Below, piece by piece: positions 31,587 to 40,028 of a stretch of DNA of 64,000 bases. Every line of letters begins with the position of its first letter. Positions within the stretch are counted from its first letter, which is position 1. The notes under the pieces were generated by a model. The model was not told the origin of the DNA. It made no database searches and saw nothing but the letters and a program-made list of their open reading frames with translations. A program made the position numbers and the translations under genes. The stretch is from AV40 sp963817335 (lineage in GTDB: Bacteria; Verrucomicrobiota; Verrucomicrobiia; Chthoniobacterales; UBA10450), in assembly GCA_963817335.1 (NCBI GenBank), contig CAWFNX010000005.1, positions 1,722,350-1,786,349 of the forward strand, given 5' to 3'.

Positions 31587-32726
31587 ATGGATCAGTCTCC
31601 TTTCGGAAATAGAGTGCCTTTTGTCGATCTAAGCGCTCATCACGCGCCGATTCGGGCTGAGCTGGATGAAGCCATTGCCGAGGTGATCGACAGCGGCGCC
31701 TTTGCCGGCGGACCGTTTGTTGAAAAATTCGAGCGGGAGTTTGCTGCTTATTGTGGCTGCCAGTATGCCGTTGGGGTGGGCAGTGGAACCGAGGCGCTTT
31801 GGCTGGGACTGCTAGCTTTAGGAATAGGGCAAGGAGATGAAGTCATAACCGTGCCGAGCACGTTTATGGCGACCGCCGAAGCCATCACGTATTCAGGAGC
31901 CCGGCCGGTGTTTGTCGATGTCGATGAGTGCACTTACACGATGGACCCGGCTGGGCTCGAAGAAGCAGTCAGCTCACGCACGAGAGCTATTATTCCCGTT
32001 CACCTCTTTGGGCAACCGGCAGACTTGGACCCGGTTCTTCGCTTTGCACATGATCACGGACTAGCTGTGATTGAGGATGCATGCCAGGCCCATGGTGCCG
32101 AGTACAAAACCCGGAAAGTTGGCTCACTGGGTGACGTCGGTTGCTTCAGCTTTTATCCCGGAAAGAACCTAGGTGCTTTCGGTGAGGCAGGTGCCGTCAC
32201 AACCAACAGCTTCGAATTGCAAGAGAAGATCCGCATCCTCCGGGATCACGGTCAAGTCCGCAAGTATCATCACGGAATGGTGGGCTGGAATTGCCGGATG
32301 GACGGAATACAGGCTGCCGTCTTGTCGGTAAAGCTGGCGTATTTGGAGCGCTGGAATTCCTTGCGACGTGCTCACGCGTTGCAATATAATAATGCCTTCG
32401 TTGGACTCGAAGAGGTAAGGACGCCGCTCGAGGCCTCCTATTCTCGACACGTCTATCACGTCTACCCGATCTGCGTCCAGCAAAGGAACGAAGTCATGTG
32501 GTTGCTAAAAGAAAAGGGTATTCAGTGTGGCGTGCATTACCCCGTGCCAGTCCATTTGCAGAAAGCTTACGGAAGCCTTGGGTACGGGATGGGAGCCTTC
32601 CCTACTTCGGAGCAGATCGCCAAGGAATGTATCTCGTTACCGATGTTTCCGGAATTGACTTCAGCGCAAATCGAAACGGTCGCCCTCTGCGTCAAAGAGG
32701 CTGTAGCGAATAGCGTGCTAGTCTGA
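31587..32726 (+). CDS. DegT/DnrJ/EryC1/StrS sugar aminotransferase, copy 1
   Basis: 379 residues, PLP-dependent. The cofactor-binding region includes GSGTEALWLGL near residue 67, EDACQAHGA (about 163-171), and SFYPGKNLGAFGEAGA with Schiff-base Lys193. It converts a 3-keto nucleotide sugar made by the preceding dehydrogenase into the amino sugar (WbpE/WlbC-type reaction). The unit lies 18 nt after the dehydrogenase gene. Confidence 0.92.
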   Translation: MDQSPFGNRVPFVDLSAHHAPIRAELDEAIAEVIDSGAFAGGPFVEKFEREFAAYCGCQYAVGVGSGTEALWLGLLALGIGQGDEVITVPSTFMATAEAITYSGARPVFVDVDECTYTMDPAGLEEAVSSRTRAIIPVHLFGQPADLDPVLRFAHDHGLAVIEDACQAHGAEYKTRKVGSLGDVGCFSFYPGKNLGAFGEAGAVTTNSFELQEKIRILRDHGQVRKYHHGMVGWNCRMDGIQAAVLSVKLAYLERWNSLRRAHALQYNNAFVGLEEVRTPLEASYSRHVYHVYPICVQQRNEVMWLLKEKGIQCGVHYPVPVHLQKAYGSLGYGMGAFPTSEQIAKECISLPMFPELTSAQIETVALCVKEAVANSVLV

Positions 32727-32729
32727 ACA

Positions 32730-33908
32730 GTGTCTGCGCAGCCAGGGGAATCTAGCTCTGGCCCGAAGGGCAATTTGCGCGGTGCCAACTTACAGACAGT
32801 GGTGGAGGCTGTTAAGAGTCCAGATACAGACAAGGTTGGCCCAAAAGAGTTACCCTTTCTTAGAGGCAAGGAAAAAGTAACGATTGTCGATCCAATTTGC
32901 GATTCGCAATGGGACAAGATTGTATTTGCCCATCCCGATTGCACGTTGTTTCACACATCTGCGTGGGCCAAAGTACTCTGCCAGACCTACGGGCATCGAT
33001 CGCTATATCTCAAGATATCTCAGGGCGACGGATCTGTGACTCTGATGCCGCTTATGGAAGTGGCAAGCTCTTTCACGGGGAGACGTGGTGTTTGCCTTCC
33101 GTTTAGCGACTTCTGCCAACCACTCACGTTCGGTAAATGGGGACAAATGTCCTTAACAGACGTGCTCATGGAACTTGGTCGCGATCGGAAGTGGCGCTAC
33201 TTTGAGTTACGAGGAGGAAAGGAAATGTTGCCGCCATCCGTCACGGCCTCCGAGAGATACTACGGACACAGACTGGATCTAACCCTTGGAGCCGAACAAC
33301 TTTTCACTCGGTTTCGCAGCCCCGTCCGGCGCGCAATCCGCAAGGGTGAAAAAAGCGGGCTAGTGGTTGAAGCGACCGACACTCGACAAGCGATGTTGAA
33401 TTTTTACCAGCTTCATGTCCGAACGCGAAGACGGCATGGAGTTCCGCCTCAGCCATTATCTTTCTTCCTCAACATTCACGAGAGGATTATTAAGGCCGGG
33501 TTAGGTTTCGTTGTGCTCGCCCAAAGAGCGACCAAATCAACCGCGGGAGCCGTTTTTTTCTTCTCAAAGCAAGCGGGTCTCTACAAGTTTGGAGCCTCCG
33601 ATGAAAGGGATCAGGCATCGCGCGGGAACAACCTCGTGATGTGGGAGGGTATTAAGCGACTGATCAGCAACGGCGTGAAGAACCTTGATTTCGGCCGGAC
33701 AGCAGTCAATGACAACGGCTTACGCAGATTCAAGCTCTCCTGGGGAACTGACGAATCGATTATCGAATATTTTAAATTTGCTCTTGGACCCAATGTGTGG
33801 GTGAGTAACTGCCGCAACGCGCACCACGTCTCTAACGGGCTTTTTCGCAGACTACCATTACGAGTTAATCGCCTCGCGGGAGCCTTAGTTTATCCGCATC
33901 TCGATTAG
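32730..33908 (+). CDS. FemAB-like acyltransferase of the XrtA/EPS-associated type
   Basis: 392 residues, GTG start 3 nt after the preceding stop. Two GNAT-like halves are present: FHTSAWAKVLCQTYGH (about 70-85) and the second half with FRSPVRRAIRKGEKSGLVVE, RTRRRHGVPPQPLSFF and LDFGRTAVNDNGLRRFKLSWG. These blocks are the signature of FemAB-like proteins repeatedly found in exosortase-linked EPS loci, assumed to transfer an acyl or aminoacyl group to a polysaccharide sugar. A low-complexity N-terminus of about 45 residues is not conserved-looking. Confidence 0.88.
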   Translation: MSAQPGESSSGPKGNLRGANLQTVVEAVKSPDTDKVGPKELPFLRGKEKVTIVDPICDSQWDKIVFAHPDCTLFHTSAWAKVLCQTYGHRSLYLKISQGDGSVTLMPLMEVASSFTGRRGVCLPFSDFCQPLTFGKWGQMSLTDVLMELGRDRKWRYFELRGGKEMLPPSVTASERYYGHRLDLTLGAEQLFTRFRSPVRRAIRKGEKSGLVVEATDTRQAMLNFYQLHVRTRRRHGVPPQPLSFFLNIHERIIKAGLGFVVLAQRATKSTAGAVFFFSKQAGLYKFGASDERDQASRGNNLVMWEGIKRLISNGVKNLDFGRTAVNDNGLRRFKLSWGTDESIIEYFKFALGPNVWVSNCRNAHHVSNGLFRRLPLRVNRLAGALVYPHLD

Positions 33909-33912
33909 ACGA

Positions 33913-36270
33913 ATGCAACCCCAGATCCCATCAGGTATGCCAGAAGTCCCGTCAAAAGCGGTCGTTAAGAGACAGGGCTTTGCTGTTTCGAAGGACCTTG
34001 CGCCACGGCCAGGGCCGACACGACAGGATTCAAACTTGAATCGAAATGATATCCTCTTTGCTCTATTCAAGCATAAGCGGAAGATCATCGCCTGCACGGT
34101 TGCCGGTTTGATAGCGGGAGCTGCTGTTTACTTTCTGTATCCTTCGGTCTATCAGTCGCAAGCCAAGCTGCTGGTGCGCTATCTGGTGGAGAGAAGCTCT
34201 GTTGATAGTCTCGACAATGCAGCCAACGCCGGCAGTTTGACGCGGACCGGACAGACGAACGTTCTCGGTTCTGAAGCTGAAATTCTTAACAGCTGGGATT
34301 TGGCTGTTCAAGTTGCGGAAGCCGTGGGTCCTAAGCGTTTGCTCCCGAATTCCAAGGAGACATCACCGAAGGAGGCCGCAGCGGGCGTAGTTTCTTCAGG
34401 AATAGAGGTGAAGACTTATCCGGGAAGCAATATTCTTTTCGTGTCCTACAAAAATCAGAATCCAGAACTGACTACACTGGTGCTGACCGAATTAGTAAAC
34501 CGCTACTTTAACAAGCACCTTGAAGTTCACCGCTCAGCGGGCGCGTTCGATTTTGTTACTCAGCAAACTGACCAGGTCCGCGCTCGGCTGAATCAGACCG
34601 AAGACGCGCTGAAAGAGATCAAGGAGAAGGCAGGAATTGTTTCGCTAAGTGACAGTAATGTCGCCTTGAGCACTGAGGCTGCGCGAACGGAAGATCAGTT
34701 GCATGCAGCGGAGGCGGACTTGGCGGAGCAACAAGCGCGTGTCCGGCAAATGGGTGGCGTGGTCGTGGAAACGCCTGTGGTCCGCCGGGCCTTGCCGGTG
34801 GATCCGTCAGCCGCCGCGCTAGATCCGACGCGGAAAAATGCCAGTAACGGGACGCCCGCACCCGCAGTTTCTCCTACGCAGGAGGCGCCTAGTGAAGCCG
34901 TTCAGCAGTATCAGGTGCTGGTTTCGCGACTGCCGCAACTGCGCCAAGCAAAACTGGATTTGCTCGCCAAGTACACACCACAGAACCTGATGGTAATAGC
35001 AAATCAGGCGGAGATAGATGAGGTCGAAAAGGAGCGTCGCAATCTGGAAAAAAAGTATCCCGACCTACCTATGAAGGTTGGACCAATTGGATCATACCAA
35101 GGTCAGCACCTCGATGCTGGTTCTGAAAACGCACGTCTGGCTGGCCTGCAGGCCAAGAAGGAGGCCTTAACCTCTCAGCTACGCGATATTCGGGAACGGA
35201 TTCAGCAGTTATCGCAACTCGGACCACAGATTGCAGATCTCGAGCGGCAGAAACAGCTAGAGGAAGCCAATTATAAATACTTCGAGGGAACTCTTGAAAA
35301 AGCCCGCGTGGACGAGGCGCTTGATCCCTCCAAGATTCCAAATATTAGCACTGTGCAGCGGCCTTCTCCTCCCATCCTTGTCACTGGCAAACGCAATAAG
35401 ATAGCTATGGGATTAGCAGGGGGAGGGTTGGCACTTGGAGTCGCGCTCGCCCTTCTCAAGGAACTGGTATTGAACCGTACGATAAAGCGACCAGTTGAAA
35501 TCGAGCGATCCGTTGGAGTAAATCCGCTGATGTCGATCCCCTGGTGCTCGAAACATCGTATCGTTCGTGCTTCCAAGCCAAACGGGCAGGGTAATGCCGT
35601 GGCGCAAAGGCAGGGTTCGCGGCAGAATCTCGCACCGTGGGATACGGAGCACTTTATCCGCCCTTATTGTGAGGCAGTCCGGGACCGGCTTACTTTGTAC
35701 TTCGAGCTTAATCAGTTGACCCACAAACCAAAACTCGTTGGGGTCGCCGGCTTTTCTAGGGCGGCGGGAACGTCCACTCTCGCTGCTGGTCTGGCCGCGG
35801 CCTTGTCTGAAACAGGCGATGGGAAAGTCCTCCTGGTGGACGCCAACTTGGGGCCCGAGCATGTCCACGCATTCTTTCGGGGTATGCCCGCCTACTCCCT
35901 TCAGGCCGCGCTCCAGTCGGCGGGCAGAATTGATTCTGTCGCTGACAATCTCTACCTGGCCACCGTCCAGTCGTCGAATGCGGGCCCGGCGCAACTCGGC
36001 CTTAAGAAATTCTTTGAACTGATGCCGAACCTGAAGGCAAGTGACTTTGATTATATCATTTTCGATATGCCGCCTCTGGGTCAGACTAGCCCAACGGTTG
36101 GAATGGCGGGCTTTATGGACAAGTTCCTTCTTGTTGTGGATGCCGAGCAGAATAACCGTGAGACCGTCCGACGGGGCTATTCAGCGCTCGTGAATATTCG
36201 AAATAATGTCTCCGTGGTCTTGAATAAAGCCCGTCGTTACGTCCCGAAATGGGTCGATGGCGACACCTAA
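33913..36270 (+). CDS. Wzz/GumC-type polysaccharide copolymerase fused to a BY-kinase-like domain with degenerate P-loop
   Basis: 785 residues. First membrane helix near residue 58-77, long periplasmic coiled coil (about 200-490, with a Pro/Ala-rich break near 290-335), and second helix near 497-515. The ATPase-like domain follows: GFSRAAGTSTLAAGLA (about 612-627) where a GKS/T P-loop is expected, VLLVDANLGPEH as Walker A', and FDYIIFDMPP as Walker B. The P-loop Lys is absent and no Tyr cluster ends the protein, so autokinase activity is doubtful. Role: chain-length control and export of the EPS. It sits 4 nt after the FemAB-like gene. Confidence 0.9.
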   Translation: MQPQIPSGMPEVPSKAVVKRQGFAVSKDLAPRPGPTRQDSNLNRNDILFALFKHKRKIIACTVAGLIAGAAVYFLYPSVYQSQAKLLVRYLVERSSVDSLDNAANAGSLTRTGQTNVLGSEAEILNSWDLAVQVAEAVGPKRLLPNSKETSPKEAAAGVVSSGIEVKTYPGSNILFVSYKNQNPELTTLVLTELVNRYFNKHLEVHRSAGAFDFVTQQTDQVRARLNQTEDALKEIKEKAGIVSLSDSNVALSTEAARTEDQLHAAEADLAEQQARVRQMGGVVVETPVVRRALPVDPSAAALDPTRKNASNGTPAPAVSPTQEAPSEAVQQYQVLVSRLPQLRQAKLDLLAKYTPQNLMVIANQAEIDEVEKERRNLEKKYPDLPMKVGPIGSYQGQHLDAGSENARLAGLQAKKEALTSQLRDIRERIQQLSQLGPQIADLERQKQLEEANYKYFEGTLEKARVDEALDPSKIPNISTVQRPSPPILVTGKRNKIAMGLAGGGLALGVALALLKELVLNRTIKRPVEIERSVGVNPLMSIPWCSKHRIVRASKPNGQGNAVAQRQGSRQNLAPWDTEHFIRPYCEAVRDRLTLYFELNQLTHKPKLVGVAGFSRAAGTSTLAAGLAAALSETGDGKVLLVDANLGPEHVHAFFRGMPAYSLQAALQSAGRIDSVADNLYLATVQSSNAGPAQLGLKKFFELMPNLKASDFDYIIFDMPPLGQTSPTVGMAGFMDKFLLVVDAEQNNRETVRRGYSALVNIRNNVSVVLNKARRYVPKWVDGDT

Positions 36271-36446
36271 CAATCTTTCGACTTTCCTCGGTTGATATCG
36301 GGGGCGGGGATGCTCTCGACCACATTGCTTTAGATCTCTGCCTAACTGGCCCCGCCACCTAGCGCAGCTAGGAACTTGGCTTTAAGAGCTTTTTGGGTCC
36401 CGGCCGATGTTCGTCCGGGACTCGATCGCTATTAGGGTATATCTCA

Positions 36447-38708
36447 ATGTTACGCAATAGCATTTATTACAGCATTAAGCCGTTTGTCCCACAATCTCTT
36501 CGGAGAGCGGTCCGGCGAAAACGCGCCTTGCGATTGCGAGCTAGCGCCAATGATATCTGGCCAATCATGCCTGGTTCGGAACGCCCGCCTGAAGATTGGC
36601 CTGGTTGGCCTGAGAACAAGAAATTCGCTCTTGTTCTGACCCATGATGTCGAAGGTGCAGTCGGTTTGCGTAACTGCCGTGAACTAATGCGACTTGAGAT
36701 GGAAATGGGATTTCGTTCGTCGTTTAATTTCGTTCCCGAAGGCGACTACAAAGTGCCGGCGAAGCTCAGGGAAGAGTTGGCCCAAAACGGCTTTGAAGTT
36801 GGAATTCACGACCTCAAACATGATGGCCGACTTTATCAGTCCCGCCGGGAATTCAGCCGGCGGGCTAAGCGGATTAACCGTTACCTTGCAGAATGGGGAG
36901 CGGTAGGGTTCCGATCGGCATTCATGTTACGTGAGCTCGATTGGCTGCACGAGCTGAATATCCGCTATGATGCATCGACCTTCGATGCCGACCCTTTCGA
37001 GCCTCAGCCAGAGGGACAGCACACTATTTTCCCGCTTTGGATACCTTTCTCTCCTGCGGCCGCTCAAAACTCGGACTGTTGTCGGTTCGATTCTTCGCGT
37101 GGTGGATACGTAGAGCTCCCTTACACGCTGCCACAAGATTCTACTCTGTACGTTCTTTTGCGGGAAACGACACCCGCCATTTGGGTGCGCAAACTCGATT
37201 GGATCGCGCGGCACGGCGGTATGGCGTTGATCCTCACTCATCCCGACTATATGACCTTGAGCGGATCGGATGGAAAAGATGGAGGCTATCCTATCGAACT
37301 TTACCAGCAGTTTCTGCAGCACATCCGCGACAGATATTCCGGCGAATACTGGTTTGCTCTGCCCAAGGAAATTGCCGCCTACACCGAACGTATCATGTCC
37401 CCCCGCGCGAAAGCTCGGCCGCCTGCCCAACCCGAGATGGTCTTGGTCAATGGAGCAACCGAAGGCTCGAACTCCATTAAGCAGGAATACACTCCTGCCG
37501 ACAACAAATGGCGCTTACGAGGAAAACGCGCGGCTGTTCTTCTCTTTTCCTACTACCCTGCCGATCCTCGACCTCGCCGCGCGGCCGAAGCCCTCGCGAT
37601 GGAAGGTGTCACGGTCGATCTGATCTGCCTCCGGAGTAACCAGGAGGAGCCGCGGCGCGAAATCGTAAATGGGGTGAACGTTTTCCGCATTCCGCTGAAA
37701 CGAGAACGCGGCGGTATGGCCAGGTATATCGGTCAGTATTCTGCGTTTATCATCCGATCATTCTGGTACCTGACGTTCCGGTCCATGATCCACAAGTACG
37801 ATCTCGTCCACGTCCACAATATGCCTGACGTCTTGGTCTTTAGTGCATTGGTCCCCAAAGCATTGGGAGCGAAAGTTATCCTGGATCTTCACGACCCGGT
37901 GCCGGAACTAATGCAGACTATTTTCGGACTGCCAGAAAAGAGCATTAGCGTTCGTCTTTTGAAGCGACTCGAGAAATGGAGTATTCGATTCGCCGATTTG
38001 GTGCTAACGGTAAATCGGGCTTGCAAGGAAATTTACACAGCGCGCAGTTGCTCGCCCGGGAAAATCACGGTTGTCCTCAACTCGCCGGAGGACGATATAT
38101 TTCAATTTCGACCGCCGGTTTTGCCAGGTCCTAACGGCGAGAAACCGGCGGTCAAGCCGTTTGTAATTCTGTATCACGGTTCTCTGGTCCGCCGGAATGG
38201 ATTTGATTTGGCGGTCGACGCACTCGAAAAGGCGAGAGAATCGATTCCGGCGGTGAGACTTTTGGTTTGCGGCGAGAGAAGCGCGTTCTTCGAAGAAGTG
38301 ATGGAATCGGTCTCGAAGCGAGGATTACAAGGAAACGTTGAGTATCTGGGAGTGAAAAATCGCCGAGAGGTCGTAGATGCAATTAACGGATGCGATCTGG
38401 GCGTCATCCCGAATCATCGCAACTTGTTTACCGAGATAAATACACCTACTCGCATTTTCGAGTATCTTGCCCTAGGCAGGCCGGTAATTGCGCCTCGAAC
38501 CCGAGGAATTCAGGATTACTTCACGGACAACGAGCTCATTTTCTTTGATGTCGGAGATGCGAGTGACCTCGCCCGAAAAATTGAATTTGTTTTTTCCAAC
38601 CCCGATCGGGCTCGACAAATTGTAGAACAAGGACAGCGGGTTTACCTTGCCCACCGTTGGAGCCGGGAAAAATCTAAACTCTTGAATTCGGTCTCGGCAC
38701 TTATTTGA
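36447..38708 (+). CDS. Polysaccharide deacetylase fused to a GT4 glycosyltransferase
   Basis: About 753 residues from ATG 36447 (the open frame begins at 36393). Residues 50-330 are a NodB-like deacetylase: LVLTHDVEGA (metal-binding Asp), GIHDLKHDGR, and FRSAFMLRELDWL. From about 375 on comes a GT-B glycosyltransferase: LLFSYYPADPRPRRAAEALA, DLVHVHNMPDVLVFSALVPK, then C-terminal domain ILYHGSLVRRNGFDLAVDAL, ending with E...PTRIFEYLALGRPVIAPR. Unusual fusion of de-N-acetylation and sugar transfer in one chain. A 176-nt gap precedes it, holding no recognised element. Confidence 0.9.
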   Translation: MLRNSIYYSIKPFVPQSLRRAVRRKRALRLRASANDIWPIMPGSERPPEDWPGWPENKKFALVLTHDVEGAVGLRNCRELMRLEMEMGFRSSFNFVPEGDYKVPAKLREELAQNGFEVGIHDLKHDGRLYQSRREFSRRAKRINRYLAEWGAVGFRSAFMLRELDWLHELNIRYDASTFDADPFEPQPEGQHTIFPLWIPFSPAAAQNSDCCRFDSSRGGYVELPYTLPQDSTLYVLLRETTPAIWVRKLDWIARHGGMALILTHPDYMTLSGSDGKDGGYPIELYQQFLQHIRDRYSGEYWFALPKEIAAYTERIMSPRAKARPPAQPEMVLVNGATEGSNSIKQEYTPADNKWRLRGKRAAVLLFSYYPADPRPRRAAEALAMEGVTVDLICLRSNQEEPRREIVNGVNVFRIPLKRERGGMARYIGQYSAFIIRSFWYLTFRSMIHKYDLVHVHNMPDVLVFSALVPKALGAKVILDLHDPVPELMQTIFGLPEKSISVRLLKRLEKWSIRFADLVLTVNRACKEIYTARSCSPGKITVVLNSPEDDIFQFRPPVLPGPNGEKPAVKPFVILYHGSLVRRNGFDLAVDALEKARESIPAVRLLVCGERSAFFEEVMESVSKRGLQGNVEYLGVKNRREVVDAINGCDLGVIPNHRNLFTEINTPTRIFEYLALGRPVIAPRTRGIQDYFTDNELIFFDVGDASDLARKIEFVFSNPDRARQIVEQGQRVYLAHRWSREKSKLLNSVSALI

Positions 38709-38741
38709 GCGCTGCCTGCTATTCGATCTGAACCTCGCATT

Positions 38742-40028
38742 ATGGACAATAACCGAACCGTCACTATTCAGGACGTCAAGCAGAGTCTGGATCGGGTTCA
38801 AGAATGGGTCGAGGCCCGTGATTATCAGGGTTACGAGCCCTTTGACGGCCTGTCTTCATGGGCTCGTCCGCTGGCTTTTGGAAATCTGCTGTTCGAACGG
38901 CTACTCATGCAGTTAATCCGGCAATCGCCACTTAACCTGCGCCCAATTATGGGGGTAAGCCCCAAACCCTCGACCAAGGGCCGCGGTTACATGGCGCGCG
39001 GCTACCTGATACTTTTTCAAGCAACCAACCGGCAGGAATATCTGGACAAGGCGGACCAATGCCTGGTTTGGCTCGATAAACACAAGGTGGCTCGATTCCA
39101 GCATCATTGCTGGAGTAACCATTTCGATTTTGTCTCGCGGGGCGGACGTTACACCAGCGAGGACCCGATCATCGTCTGGACAAGTTTAATTGGTCAGGCC
39201 TACGTCGAAGCGTTTGAAATTACAGGGCGGGATTGGTTCTTAAAGATTGCCGAGAGCGTGTGCGATTGGATCATGGACTTGCCGCGCGAACAAACCAATC
39301 AAGGCGCCTGCATCAGCTATCTGCCTCAAGTTCAGAGTTCGATCCACAACTCGAACATGCTTGGCGCAGCAATGTTGGCTCGGACAGCAGCACACACCGG
39401 CAACGAGCGATACAGGGCGGTCGCGCGATCCGCGATGGAATACAGTTGCTCGAGGCAGCGCACCGATGGCTCGTGGTGGTATGCCGAAGACCCGAAATTC
39501 CAGTGGATCGACAATTTTCACACGGGCTATAATTTAGAAAGCCTTAAATCATATATTGACGCGACTGGAGAAACTGACTTTCAACCGAACCTGCGGAAAG
39601 GTCTGGCCTTCTTCAAACAGCATTTCTTTGAAAAGAGCGGGCGTCCAAAGTACTATCACAACCGGACTTATCCGGTAGATATCCAATGCGCTGCGCAAGC
39701 AATCGATACGTTCGCCGGCCTTTCTAAAGATGATCCGGAATGCTTGGATCTGGCTGTAAAGGTAGCAGCTTGGACCATTCAAAACATGCAGGGTAGGCAG
39801 GGTTACTTTTATTATCGGCAATACCCAGCGCTAAAAGCAAAGACGCCAATGCTGCATTGGGGACAGGCGACGATGTTCAAAGCGTTGGCGCTCCTTTTCG
39901 AAAAGCTGTCATCACGCTCTACTCGTCTTTCGGCGACTGAGCTTCCCGAACCACTGCCAGCCAGAATTCAAAGAGTCGAGCGCGTGACATGTGCCATGGA
40001 TTACTCGCTGGGCCTCTTTTCGGGATGA
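38742..40028 (+). CDS. Alpha/alpha-toroid protein of the EPS locus (epimerase- or lyase-like fold)
   Basis: 428 residues, soluble, no signal peptide. Helical hairpin pattern with conserved aromatic/His clusters: FQHHCWSNHFDF (about 114-125), HNSNMLGAAMLARTA, DGSWWYAEDPKFQWIDNFHT and MLHWGQATMFKAL. This is the (alpha/alpha)n toroid pattern of glucuronyl C5-epimerase-like, alginate-lyase-like and GH88-like proteins, and related genes are often misannotated. The stop overlaps the next gene (ATGA), a deacetylase, so joint action on the same glycan is likely. Exact reaction unknown. Confidence 0.75.
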   Translation: MDNNRTVTIQDVKQSLDRVQEWVEARDYQGYEPFDGLSSWARPLAFGNLLFERLLMQLIRQSPLNLRPIMGVSPKPSTKGRGYMARGYLILFQATNRQEYLDKADQCLVWLDKHKVARFQHHCWSNHFDFVSRGGRYTSEDPIIVWTSLIGQAYVEAFEITGRDWFLKIAESVCDWIMDLPREQTNQGACISYLPQVQSSIHNSNMLGAAMLARTAAHTGNERYRAVARSAMEYSCSRQRTDGSWWYAEDPKFQWIDNFHTGYNLESLKSYIDATGETDFQPNLRKGLAFFKQHFFEKSGRPKYYHNRTYPVDIQCAAQAIDTFAGLSKDDPECLDLAVKVAAWTIQNMQGRQGYFYYRQYPALKAKTPMLHWGQATMFKALALLFEKLSSRSTRLSATELPEPLPARIQRVERVTCAMDYSLGLFSG

